Positions 1 through 6,806 are shown, counted from the first letter of the stretch. The stretch: 9,519 nt of DNA from DASQUK01 sp035641315 (GCA_035641315.1 DASQUK010000259.1:1-9519), one strand, 5' to 3'. Notes: generated by a model not told the origin, from the sequence alone. Numbers and translations are program-made.

Positions 1-643
1 CCCGCCGCAGCAGCACCGGCTCGGCGAGGGCGAGCGGGTCGTGCACCACCACGCCGTTGGGCACGAACACCAGCCAGCGGCGAGCCAGGGCGTGCAGCGC
101 CCGGGCCGCGAACCACGCGGCCGGGAGGCCCACGACCAGCGCCGGCCCGCCGGCCACCCAGTGCTTGGCGGCCAGGAGCAGGGGACCGGCCGACAGGCCG
201 GCCACCGCCACGGCCCACAGCAGCACCAGCGGCCCCGCCAGCAGGGGACCGGGGACGCGCAGCGGCATCCGCCGCTCGTCGCCGTAGGAGGAGCCGTCGA
301 CGAACGTCTCGCCCGTGCCGGGCCAGAAGGCGGCAAGCGCGGCGACCAGCGCACCCGCCAGTCCCACCACGTCGGCCGTCGACGGCCCGCCCGCCACCGT
401 GGCCGCCAGCGCGGCCGCGACCGCCCCGGGAGCGGCCACGCGCAGGACGGTCAGGCTCACGGTGGTCGGCACCAGCGTCGCCACCAACACCACGGCCCAC
501 GCCACCCAGAGGCCGGCGCTGGCCACCAGCTGGACCGGGCGGCTGGCGCCGTCCAGCGCGTCGCCCAACGCCGGCCCGGTCACGAGCGGGAGCACGAGCC
601 AGGTCCCACGGATGGGCCAGGCGCCGGGGGCGGGCAGCTTCAC
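1..643 (-). CDS. Multi-pass membrane protein of unknown function (partial, C-terminus beyond the left edge)
   Basis: Reading the minus strand from a GTG at 643 gives 214 codons with no stop up to the edge, so the gene continues to the left. The product starts VKLPAPGAWPIRGTWLVLP and is strongly hydrophobic. Candidate membrane segments lie near residues 14-30, 40-58, 62-84, 92-107, 134-158 and 164-183. A hydrophilic loop (about 108-131, containing GETFVDGSSYGDERR) breaks them up. The last visible stretch, RRWLVFVPNGVVVHDPLALAE (188-208 region), looks like the start of a soluble beta-rich domain. Codon third positions are almost all G or C, as in the sure genes, whereas the plus-strand frames here read as Arg/His/Pro-rich shadow. 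I cannot name a family or function. The start is uncertain: no clear Shine-Dalgarno is seen, and the frame stays open upstream to a TTG near 703. Confidence 0.72.
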   Translation of the reverse strand, partial: MKLPAPGAWPIRGTWLVLPLVTGPALGDALDGASRPVQLVASAGLWVAWAVVLVATLVPTTVSLTVLRVAAPGAVAAALAATVAGGPSTADVVGLAGALVAALAAFWPGTGETFVDGSSYGDERRMPLRVPGPLLAGPLVLLWAVAVAGLSAGPLLLAAKHWVAGGPALVVGLPAAWFAARALHALARRWLVFVPNGVVVHDPLALAEPVLLRR

Positions 644-782
644 GGGCCGGGAGATTTGCCGATGGGGCCGTCGGCTGGCTATTCCAAGCGGCGGGTGGCG
701 CAACCAGTGGGGGACGAGGTGTCGGAGACAGTGGAGCCGCGCGGCGGGCGGAACCATCACCGAGCCGCAGCATGAGAGCGGC
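644..782. promoter_or_regulatory. Divergent intergenic region between the membrane protein and the MetE-like gene
   Basis: These 139 bases separate two divergent starts (643 minus, 783 plus), so promoters for both should lie here. On the plus strand TTGCCG (656-661) and TATTCC (680-685) are 18 bases apart, a weak -35/-10 candidate. A weak GAGAG (775-779) lies 3 bases before the ATG at 783. No strong inverted repeat was found. Confidence 0.3.
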
Positions 783-1790
783 ATGAGAGAGGTCCTGCTC
801 CCGATCGGGTTGGCGACCGGCATCGGCAGCCTCCCCCACGACGACGCCCGCGAGGCCGCCGAGTTCGTGCTCGACCGCCAGCCCCGGCTGCCGGCGGCGC
901 CGTCGCTGCCGCGCCGCTCGCCCGTCGAGGGCATGATCCCCCAAGCCGCGTGGGGTATCGCCGGCGTCGTGGTGCTGCCCGACGGCTCGCTGCTGGTCGA
1001 CGAGTCCGTCATCGATCCCGAGCTGCCGCTCACCGAGTCGGGCCTCGATGGCGAGCCGTTCGTGGGCCTGCGCACGTTCCTCGAGGCCGCCACCGGGCGG
1101 GTGGCACCGTTCAAGATCCAGATCACCGGGCCGGTCACGCTGGGCCTGGCGCTCCACGCCGTAGGCGTCGCTGCCCCGCGGGCCTTCGCGGTTGCCGCCA
1201 AGGCGGTCGAGGCCCGTACCCGCGACGTGGTGGCGGCGGCACGGCGCGCCGCCCCCGGGGCCACGACCGTGGTGTTCCTCGACGAGCCCGGCCTCACCGC
1301 CGCGCTCGAGCCGGGTTTCCCCTGGCCGCTCGACGACACGCTCGACCTCGTGTCCTCGGCGCTGGCGTCGATCGAGGGCCACGCCATCGCCGGGCTGCAC
1401 TGCTGCGGGCGGGCCGACTGGCAGGCCATCCTCCAGGCCGGTCCCCAGATCCTGTCCCTGCCGGTCGACGCCGGCGCCGCCGACCACGTGGGGGCGTTCG
1501 CCGGCTTCCTCGAGCGGGGCGGCTGGATCGCGTGGGGCGCGGTCCCCACCGACCGCCCGCTGGGCGAGACCGCCGAGCGCCTGTGGCGCCGCCTCATGGC
1601 CGAGTGGGACGCGCTGATCGACGGCGGCTGCGACCCGCTGCTCCTGCTCCAGCGCGCCATGGTGACGCCCGCCTGCGGCCTGGTCGGGCTCGACCCCCCG
1701 CAGGCCGACCGCGTGCTCGAGCTGGCCGGCCACCTGGCCCGGCGCATCGAGACCGAGGCCGTCGACGCCGGCCTCGACGTGGGGGCTTAG
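783..1790 (+). CDS. Cobalamin-independent methionine synthase (MetE) C-terminal-like protein
   Basis: A 335-residue protein with the UROD/MetE-like fold, equal to the catalytic C-terminal half of MetE, which moves a methyl group from folate to a thiol. It opens with the family-like LATGIGSLPHDD. Residues 164-170 (VFLDEPG) match the IDEPA substrate-binding motif of MetE. H206 and C208 in GLHCCG match the His-x-Cys zinc ligands, and C298 in TPACGL matches the last zinc cysteine (PDCGL in MetE). The usual Glu ligand is not obvious: the matching stretch reads ILSLPVDAG, with D229 the nearest acid. The N-terminal MetE half is absent, as in archaeal-type core enzymes. Its methyl donor and acceptor cannot be told. 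The ATG at 783 was chosen because homology begins there, although the frame is open back to 315. It precedes ligA, but a terminator-like hairpin lies between them. Confidence 0.85.
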   Translation: MREVLLPIGLATGIGSLPHDDAREAAEFVLDRQPRLPAAPSLPRRSPVEGMIPQAAWGIAGVVVLPDGSLLVDESVIDPELPLTESGLDGEPFVGLRTFLEAATGRVAPFKIQITGPVTLGLALHAVGVAAPRAFAVAAKAVEARTRDVVAAARRAAPGATTVVFLDEPGLTAALEPGFPWPLDDTLDLVSSALASIEGHAIAGLHCCGRADWQAILQAGPQILSLPVDAGAADHVGAFAGFLERGGWIAWGAVPTDRPLGETAERLWRRLMAEWDALIDGGCDPLLLLQRAMVTPACGLVGLDPPQADRVLELAGHLARRIETEAVDAGLDVGA

Positions 1791-1793
1791 TTT

Positions 1794-1820
1794 CGTTTCG
1801 CAACCAGAGGTTGCGAAACG
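1794..1820. repeat. Perfect 12-bp inverted repeat just after the MetE-like gene
   Basis: CGTTTCGCAACC (1794-1805) and GGTTGCGAAACG (1809-1820) are perfect inverted copies around AGA, three bases past the stop codon. It may act as a transcription terminator or mRNA 3' stabiliser, but no T-run follows in either direction. The arms share GTTTC, CAACC/GGTTG and GAAACG with the palindrome at 9468-9518. Confidence 0.75.
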
Positions 1821-1828
1821 AGTCTTGG

Positions 1829-1856
1829 GCCGCCGCCTGGCGGCGGCGTCGTTTTC
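1829..1856 (+). terminator. Rho-independent-type terminator of the MetE-like gene
   Basis: GCCGCCGCC (1829-1837) and GGCGGCGGC (1839-1847) form a very stable G/C stem (realistically 7-8 pairs with a 3-5 base loop). GTCGTTTTCC follows, with a short T-run at 1852-1855. The position after the MetE-like stop and before ligA's own promoter-like element fits a terminator. Confidence 0.55.
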
Positions 1857-1891
1857 CGATCGCTCGACCGGCGGAGCCGGATCAGGCGACG

Positions 1892-1926
1892 GTGGGGGGC
1901 TCCGCCGGGAGGCTCTGTCCCCCCAC
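1892..1926. repeat. G/C-rich nested dyad upstream of ligA
   Basis: GTGGGGGG (1892-1899) and CCCCCCAC (1919-1926) are perfect inverted copies. Inside them CTCC (1900-1903) and GGAG (1908-1911) form a second small stem around GCCG. GAGGCT (1909-1914) can alternatively pair with AGCCTC (1951-1956). It could be a back-up terminator or an intergenic palindromic repeat; no T-run follows. Confidence 0.5.
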
Positions 1927-1984
1927 ACCCCCCGCCGGGGGCGCGCCGCGAGCCTCTCTACGCCCGGCACGTTGGCGCCTGATT

Positions 1985-1990
1985 TACAGT
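1985..1990 (+). promoter_or_regulatory. Candidate -10 element (TACAGT) for leaderless ligA
   Basis: TACAGT fits the TAnnnT actinobacterial -10 pattern and ends exactly 7 bases before the ATG at 1998, which would put the transcript start at or next to that ATG. No Shine-Dalgarno precedes the start. No convincing -35 is seen 16-19 bases upstream. Confidence 0.45.
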
Positions 1991-1997
1991 CCGGCAT

Positions 1998-4073
1998 ATG
2001 GCCGACCGGGAGATCGAGGAGCGGGCCGAGGCGCTGCGCGCCGAGATCCGCGAGCACAACCGCCGGTACCACGAGCTCGACGACCCCACCATCAGCGACG
2101 CGGAGTACGACGAGCTGGTCCGGCAGCTGCGGGCCCTCGAGGAGGAGTTCCCGGAGCTCATCACCCCCGACTCGCCGACCCAGCAGGTCGGCGGCGCCCC
2201 ACTGACCACCGTCTTCGCACCCGTCGTGCACGGCGTGCCGATGATGAGCCTCGACAACGCCTTCGACGAGGCCGAGCTGCGGGCCTGGGTCGAGCGCCTG
2301 CACCGGCGGCTGGCCGGGGCGCCGGTGGCGGCCGGCGACGGCGGCGACCAGCCCGGCAGCAAGGAGGTCGGCTACGTCTGCGAGCTGAAGATCGACGGGC
2401 TGGCCATCTCGATCCGCTACGAGGACGGGCGCTACGTGCGGGCGGCCACCCGGGGCGACGGGCGCACCGGCGAGGACGTCACGGAGAACGTCCGCACGCT
2501 CGACCAGGTGCCCGAGCGGCTGGGCGAGGACGCCCCCGCCGTGCTCGAGGTCCGGGGCGAGGTCTACATGGCGCTGTCGGCGTTCAAGGCGCTCAACGAG
2601 CACCAGATCGAGGCCGGACTCCGGCCGTTCGTCAACCCCCGCAACTCCGCCGCCGGGGCGCTGCGGCAGAAGGATCCGAAGGTGACGGCCACCCGGGAGC
2701 TGTCGCTGTGGACCTACCAGCTCGGCCAGGTGGAGGGCGGTCCCGGCCTGCGCAGCCACCACGAGACCCTGGAGTGGATGTCCAGCCTCGGCTTCCCCGT
2801 CAACCCCGAGATCCGACGGGTGAGCGGCCCCGACGAGGTGCTGGAGTACGGCCACCACTGGCAGGAGCACCGCCACGACCTCGACTACGAGATCGACGGG
2901 GTGGTGGTCAAGGTCGACGACCTGGCCCGGCGAGAGCTGCTGGGGTCGACGGCAAAGGCGCCCCGCTGGGCGCTGGCCTACAAGTTCCCACCCGAGGAGC
3001 GCACCACCCGGCTCGAGGACATCCTGGTGTCGATCGGGCGCACGGGGCGCGCCACGCCCTATGCCGTCCTGGAGCCGGTGTTCGTGGGCGGGGTCACGGT
3101 GGGCCAGGCCACGCTGCACAACGAGGACCAGGTCAAGGCCAAGGACGTCCGGCCCGGGGACCGGGTGATCGTGCGGCGGGCGGGCGACGTCATCCCCGAG
3201 GTGGTCGGGGCGGTGGTGGCCGAGCGGCCCAAGGGCCTCAAGCCCTGGACGTTCCCCACCGAGTGCCCCTGTCCCATCCGCTCCCACCTGGTGCGCATCG
3301 AGGGCGAGGCCGAGCACCGCTGCATCCACCCGGAGTGCCCCTACCAGCGCCAGGGCGCGATCGAGCACTTCGCCAGCCGGGGCGCGCTCGACATCGACGC
3401 CCTCGGTACCAAGCGCATCGCCCAGCTCATCTCCGAGGGGATGGTGCAGAGCGTCGCCGACCTCTACGACCTCGACTGGGAAAGGGTCGAGAAGCTGGAG
3501 CGCATGGGCGCGCTATCGACGTCCAACCTGCGCGCCTCGATCGACGCCTCGCGCTCCCGGCCCCTGGAGCGCCTCCTCGTGGGGCTCAACATCCGCCACC
3601 TGGGACCGGCCGGTGCCGAGGCGTTGGTGGCGGCGTTCGGCGACCTCGACCGGATCATGGGGGCGTCGGTGGACGAGCTGGCGGCCGCCGACGGCGTGGG
3701 CCGGGTGATCGCCGAGTCGGTGCACGCCTGGTTCGCCGACCCGGCCAACCGCGAGCTGATCGAGCGCCTGCGGGCCGCCGGGCTCAACTTCAGGGGCTCG
3801 GCCGAAGGTAACGGCCAGGCCAAGACGCTGGCGGGCAAGACCGTGGTGGTGACCGGCACGCTCGAGGGCTTCAGCCGCGAGGACGCCGAGGCGGCCATCA
3901 AGGCCCGGGGCGGCAAGTCACCCGGCAGCGTGTCCGGCAAGACGATGGCGGTCGTCGTGGGGGAGGGGCCCGGCGCCTCGAAGCTCAGCAAGGCCGAGGA
4001 GCTGGGCGTGCCGATCCTCGACGAGGCCGGCTTCCGTCAGCTGCTCGAGACCGGCGAGCTGCCAGTCACCTGA
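1998..4073 (+). CDS. ligA: NAD-dependent DNA ligase LigA
   Basis: A 691-residue cytoplasmic enzyme that seals nicks during replication and repair using NAD+. All LigA domains appear in order. Domain Ia (about 1-70) contains YHELDDPTISDAEYDELV for nicotinamide binding. The adenylation domain has the nucleotidyl-acceptor Lys131 in ELKIDG, R152 in RGDGRTGE, K305 in DGVVVKVDD and K329 in ALAYKFPPEE. An OB fold (about 335-410) is followed by a four-cysteine zinc finger (C423, C425, C442, C447), helix-hairpin-helix motifs (about 470-590) and a C-terminal BRCT domain (about 608-685, from LAGKTVVVTGTLEGF). Length is normal for the family. The first zinc pair is spaced CPC, not the usual CPxC. The ATG at 1998 gives the standard N-terminus. 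It is probably transcribed alone from a leaderless promoter and ends 6 bases before the converging gene at 4080. Confidence 0.97.
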   Translation: MADREIEERAEALRAEIREHNRRYHELDDPTISDAEYDELVRQLRALEEEFPELITPDSPTQQVGGAPLTTVFAPVVHGVPMMSLDNAFDEAELRAWVERLHRRLAGAPVAAGDGGDQPGSKEVGYVCELKIDGLAISIRYEDGRYVRAATRGDGRTGEDVTENVRTLDQVPERLGEDAPAVLEVRGEVYMALSAFKALNEHQIEAGLRPFVNPRNSAAGALRQKDPKVTATRELSLWTYQLGQVEGGPGLRSHHETLEWMSSLGFPVNPEIRRVSGPDEVLEYGHHWQEHRHDLDYEIDGVVVKVDDLARRELLGSTAKAPRWALAYKFPPEERTTRLEDILVSIGRTGRATPYAVLEPVFVGGVTVGQATLHNEDQVKAKDVRPGDRVIVRRAGDVIPEVVGAVVAERPKGLKPWTFPTECPCPIRSHLVRIEGEAEHRCIHPECPYQRQGAIEHFASRGALDIDALGTKRIAQLISEGMVQSVADLYDLDWERVEKLERMGALSTSNLRASIDASRSRPLERLLVGLNIRHLGPAGAEALVAAFGDLDRIMGASVDELAAADGVGRVIAESVHAWFADPANRELIERLRAAGLNFRGSAEGNGQAKTLAGKTVVVTGTLEGFSREDAEAAIKARGGKSPGSVSGKTMAVVVGEGPGASKLSKAEELGVPILDEAGFRQLLETGELPVT

Positions 4074-4079
4074 AGCCAC

Positions 4080-4529
4080 CTACACGACCTCGAAGCACCA
4101 GGGAACCTGGCGGGCGGCGTCGCGGCCTTCGGCGATGGGCCAGACGACGGCGGTGACGCAGTTGCGGCCCGCCTGCAGCTCCTCGACGAGCTGGCCCTCG
4201 CCGGGCGTGAACTCGATGCGGGCCAGCTCGGGGGTCAACGTCAGCTGGTCCCGGGGGATCTCGACGTTGTTGAGCTGCAGCGTGCCCTCCCAACCGGCGG
4301 CCAGGTCGATGCCGATGGTCGACTGCTGGGGCACCTGGCTGTTGGGCGCCGGGATGCGCTGCTCGACCATCTCGCCGGCGGCCGCGTCGCCGGATGCGCC
4401 CAGCTCGTCGTCGCCCTCGTCGCTGGTGGCGAGGTAGGCGCCGACGAACGCCGCGATCGCCAGCGCGAGCACGGCCACGGCGACGATCTTGAACCGCGTG
4501 CTGTAGGGGGACGTGGAGGTGGTGGCCAT
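4080..4529 (-). CDS. Small single-pass membrane protein of unknown function
   Basis: About 149 residues if translation starts at the ATG at 4529 (MATTSTSPYSTRFK). A single hydrophobic helix at about 15-34 (IVAVAVLALAIAAFVGAYLA) follows R12 and K14, so the protein is probably anchored with a short cytoplasmic tail and an outside domain. An acidic linker (SDEGDDELGASGD) leads to a beta-looking domain with SQVPQQSTIGIDLAAGW and LQLNNVEIPRD. Two cysteines near the end, C124 (GRNC) and C145 (PWCFEVV), could form a disulfide. I recognise no family. It converges with ligA (6-base gap) and diverges from the PASTA kinase, so a link to cell-envelope signalling is possible but only by position. Other possible starts are the ATG at 4550 (7 residues longer) and GTG at 4595; none has a clear ribosome site. 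Confidence 0.75.
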   Translation of the reverse strand: MATTSTSPYSTRFKIVAVAVLALAIAAFVGAYLATSDEGDDELGASGDAAAGEMVEQRIPAPNSQVPQQSTIGIDLAAGWEGTLQLNNVEIPRDQLTLTPELARIEFTPGEGQLVEELQAGRNCVTAVVWPIAEGRDAARQVPWCFEVV

Positions 4530-4632
4530 GGCCGTAGCCCATCGTCGCATGACGAGATGACCCGGGGGTAACCCACGAACCCCCTCCAGCAGCACCCTCC
4601 GGCCCGACCCCCACCCGCCGCCCCTGATGGCG

Positions 4633-4647
4633 TCGGTCTGCGACCGA
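4633..4647. promoter_or_regulatory. Small dyad upstream of the kinase promoter
   Basis: TCGGTC (4633-4638) and GACCGA (4642-4647) are inverted copies around TGC. The dyad ends 3 bases before the candidate -10 at 4651-4656, where a repressor or activator site could sit. It is short, so chance is a real alternative. Confidence 0.25.
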
Positions 4648-4650
4648 CCG

Positions 4651-4656
4651 TACTCT
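4651..4656 (+). promoter_or_regulatory. Candidate -10 element (TACTCT) for the leaderless kinase gene
   Basis: TACTCT fits TAnnnT and ends exactly 7 bases before the GTG at 4664, the same spacing as at ligA. There is no Shine-Dalgarno before 4664 or before the in-frame ATGs at 4670 and 4679. This favours a leaderless transcript starting on the GTG. Confidence 0.45.
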
Positions 4657-4663
4657 TCTCTGC

Positions 4664-6709
4664 GTGGCCATGACCCGCATGACCGAACACATCGGTCGTG
4701 TGCTGGGTGGGCGCTACAGACTCCTGTCGGCCGTCGGATCCGGAGCGTCGGCGCGTGTCTACCTGGCAGACGACGTCCGCCTGCGACGCCGCGTGGCGGT
4801 CAAGCTGTTGCACCCCGCCCTGGCCGACGACGAGCTGTTCCTGCGCCGCTTCCGTGCGGAGGCCCGGGCGGCCGCGGCGCTGAGCCATCCCCACATCCTC
4901 GCCGTGTACGACTGGAGCGGCGACGAGGACTCGCCCTACCTGGTCACCGAGTACCTCGGCGGCGGCAGCCTGCGCTCCCTGCTGGACGCCGGGCACCGGC
5001 TGAGCCCGTCGCAGGCGCTGGTGGTGGGGCTCGAGACGGCGCGGGCCCTCGACCACGCCCATCGGCAGGGGTTCGTGCACCGGGACATCAAGCCCGCCAA
5101 CCTGCTGTTCGGCGACGACGCCCGGCTGCGGGTGGCCGACTTCGGCCTGGCCCGCGCCATCGCCGAGGCAGGCTGGACCGAGCCGACCGGCGCCGTGCTG
5201 GGCACTGCCCGTTACGCCTCCCCCGAGCAGGCGCGGGGCGAGTCGGTCGAGGGTCGCAGCGACCTCTACTCGCTGGCGCTGGTGCTGATCGAGGCTGTGA
5301 CCGGTGCCGTGCCGTTCAGCGCCGACACCACGATCGCCACCCTGATGGCCCGGCTCGAGCACCCGCTCGTCGTGCCGGACGAGCTGGGGCCCCTGACCAT
5401 CGTCCTGGCGGAGGCGGGCGCGCTCGATCCCCGGGAACGTCCAGACGCCGCCGCCTTGGGCGCCGGGCTCATCGCCGCCGCCGAGGAGCTGGCCCGTCCG
5501 GCGCCTCTCCCGCTGGCGCCCCCGCACGTGGTCGGGACCAACGGGGACGACCCACGCGACCGCACCCTGGTGCGTGTGGCCGGCGGGGAGGGCGTGGCCC
5601 TCGACGGCGCCGTGAGCGGTGCCGGCGTGTCGTTCGACGCCGGTGGCGTTGCGTCGGTGGGCGTGGCGGCCGGCGTGGTGGCCGGGAATGGCGACTCGAC
5701 GACCGTCCTGCCGCGGTCGGCGCCGTTGCCGCCGCCTCCGGCGGGACCGCCACCCGGCGCGCCCGGCGACACGCCACCCGGCGGGACACCGGCGCTCTCT
5801 GCCGGCGACCGCAGCGCCCGGCGGCTCATGCTGGGGGCCCTGGTGGTGGCCGTCGCCGTGGCGGTCGGCGTGGTGGGGTCGTGGCTCTACATCCGTACGC
5901 AGGTGCCGTCCCATGAGGTGCCCCCCGACCTGGTGGGGGCCCAGCAGGATGAGGCGCTCGAGCTGATCGGTGGCAACGGCTGGGACATCGTCACCCAGCG
6001 GGACCACTACGACGGCACCGAGGAGGGCGAGATCGTCCGGACCGTGCCCGAGCCCGGAACGTCGCTGCGGGAGGGCGAGACGCTCACGCTCTACGTCTCC
6101 CTCGGTCCACCGCTGGTGGCGGTCCCGCAGGACCTCGTGGGGCTGCCCGTGGAGGAGGCACAGGCCCGCCTGGCCGCCCCGGGCCTCGAGCTGGTGGCCG
6201 AGGTCCAGGAGCAGCCGAGCGACGAGGTCGAGGCCGGCATCGTGATCGGCCTGGGCGAGGACCTGCCCGGCCAGTTGCCCAGGGGATCGACGGTGGTGCT
6301 GATCGTGTCCGCCGGCCCCGAGGAACCCGAGATCCCCGACCTCGAGGGCGAGGACTACGAGGACGCGGTGGCCGAGCTCGAGGCGATGGGCCTGGAGGTG
6401 GAGCTGGACTTCCGATCTGCCCGGGGCGACCGCGACGAGGGCGAGGTCATCCGCACCGACCCCGAGGAGGGCGACGAGGTCGAACCGGGGTCGACGGTCG
6501 AGGTGGTGGTCGCCGGAGGCGACGTCCGGGTGCCGGACGTCGAGGACGCCAGCCTGGACGATGCCCGGGAGGCGCTGGAGGACCTCGGCCTGGACGTCGG
6601 CAGCGTGTTCGGTCCGGCAGACGGGGTGGTGGACGAGACGTTCCCACTGATGGGCGCCGACGTCGAGCCGGGTTCGGCCATCGACCTGGTCATGGTTCCG
6701 GCGGGGTGA
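4664..6709 (+). CDS. PknB-type receptor Ser/Thr protein kinase with four PASTA domains
   Basis: A 681-residue transmembrane kinase. The kinase domain (about 17-275) has a glycine loop (G25, G27), Lys47 in VAVKLL, HRDIKPAN with catalytic D141, K143 and N146, DFG at 159-161, an activation loop with T172 and T175 near the PknB autophosphorylation threonines, and SPE at 186-188. A juxtamembrane linker (about 280-385) is rich in Gly, Ala and Pro. One membrane helix spans about 389-410. Outside lie four PASTA repeats (about 417-480, 481-549, 550-616 and 617-681), the last two very acidic. In this family PASTA domains bind peptidoglycan fragments or lipid II and control growth and division. The usual neighbours pknA, rodA, pbpA and pstP are absent, so I give no symbol. 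Start GTG 4664 is preferred because of the promoter spacing; ATG 4670 and 4679 are alternatives. Confidence 0.95.
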   Translation: MAMTRMTEHIGRVLGGRYRLLSAVGSGASARVYLADDVRLRRRVAVKLLHPALADDELFLRRFRAEARAAAALSHPHILAVYDWSGDEDSPYLVTEYLGGGSLRSLLDAGHRLSPSQALVVGLETARALDHAHRQGFVHRDIKPANLLFGDDARLRVADFGLARAIAEAGWTEPTGAVLGTARYASPEQARGESVEGRSDLYSLALVLIEAVTGAVPFSADTTIATLMARLEHPLVVPDELGPLTIVLAEAGALDPRERPDAAALGAGLIAAAEELARPAPLPLAPPHVVGTNGDDPRDRTLVRVAGGEGVALDGAVSGAGVSFDAGGVASVGVAAGVVAGNGDSTTVLPRSAPLPPPPAGPPPGAPGDTPPGGTPALSAGDRSARRLMLGALVVAVAVAVGVVGSWLYIRTQVPSHEVPPDLVGAQQDEALELIGGNGWDIVTQRDHYDGTEEGEIVRTVPEPGTSLREGETLTLYVSLGPPLVAVPQDLVGLPVEEAQARLAAPGLELVAEVQEQPSDEVEAGIVIGLGEDLPGQLPRGSTVVLIVSAGPEEPEIPDLEGEDYEDAVAELEAMGLEVELDFRSARGDRDEGEVIRTDPEEGDEVEPGSTVEVVVAGGDVRVPDVEDASLDDAREALEDLGLDVGSVFGPADGVVDETFPLMGADVEPGSAIDLVMVPAG

Positions 6710-6756
6710 TGGTCAGCGGAGAGGCAGCGAAGGACACCAGAACTGGGTCTTGACCT

Positions 6757-6778
6757 GCGACCCCCGTTCGGGGGACGC
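6757..6778. terminator. Hairpin after the kinase gene, likely terminator
   Basis: CCCCC (6761-6765), loop GTTC and GGGGG (6770-6774) form a tight stem. It is extended by GCG (6757-6759) pairing with CGC (6776-6778) across an A-A mismatch. It starts 47 bases after the kinase stop, between converging genes, so it could work in both directions. A proper T-run is lacking. Confidence 0.5.
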
Positions 6779-6784
6779 TTCAAC

Positions 6785-6806
6785 TGTCGGAAACTCCCCT
6801 CCGACA
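6785..6806. repeat. Second stem-loop in the convergent spacer
   Basis: TGTCGG (6785-6790) and CCGACA (6801-6806) are perfect inverted copies around a 10-base loop. It lies 6 bases after the first hairpin and directly against the third. Confidence 0.45.

Noticed and set aside
41..775. Plus-strand frame of 244 residues, rich in His, Arg and Gly
   Set aside because: It is the shadow of the minus-strand membrane protein: composition is unlike any protein family and the opposite frame has proper coding codon use.
315..782. N-terminal extension of the MetE-like frame back to 315
   Set aside because: The extra 156 residues are Ala/Thr-rich and lie antisense to the membrane protein; family-like sequence begins at the ATG at 783.
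950..3811. Plus-strand frame of 953 residues across the MetE-like gene and ligA
   Set aside because: Arg/Pro/Gly/Ala-rich frame with no domain, overlapping two certain genes; a common artefact of high-GC DNA.
4241..6007. Minus-strand frame of 588 residues antisense to the kinase
   Set aside because: Covers the highly conserved kinase gene in reverse and has no recognisable motif.
6761..6774. CCCCCGTTCGGGGG as the T-arm of a tRNA
   Set aside because: The loop is only 4 bases, not 7, and no acceptor or anticodon stems can be drawn around it.
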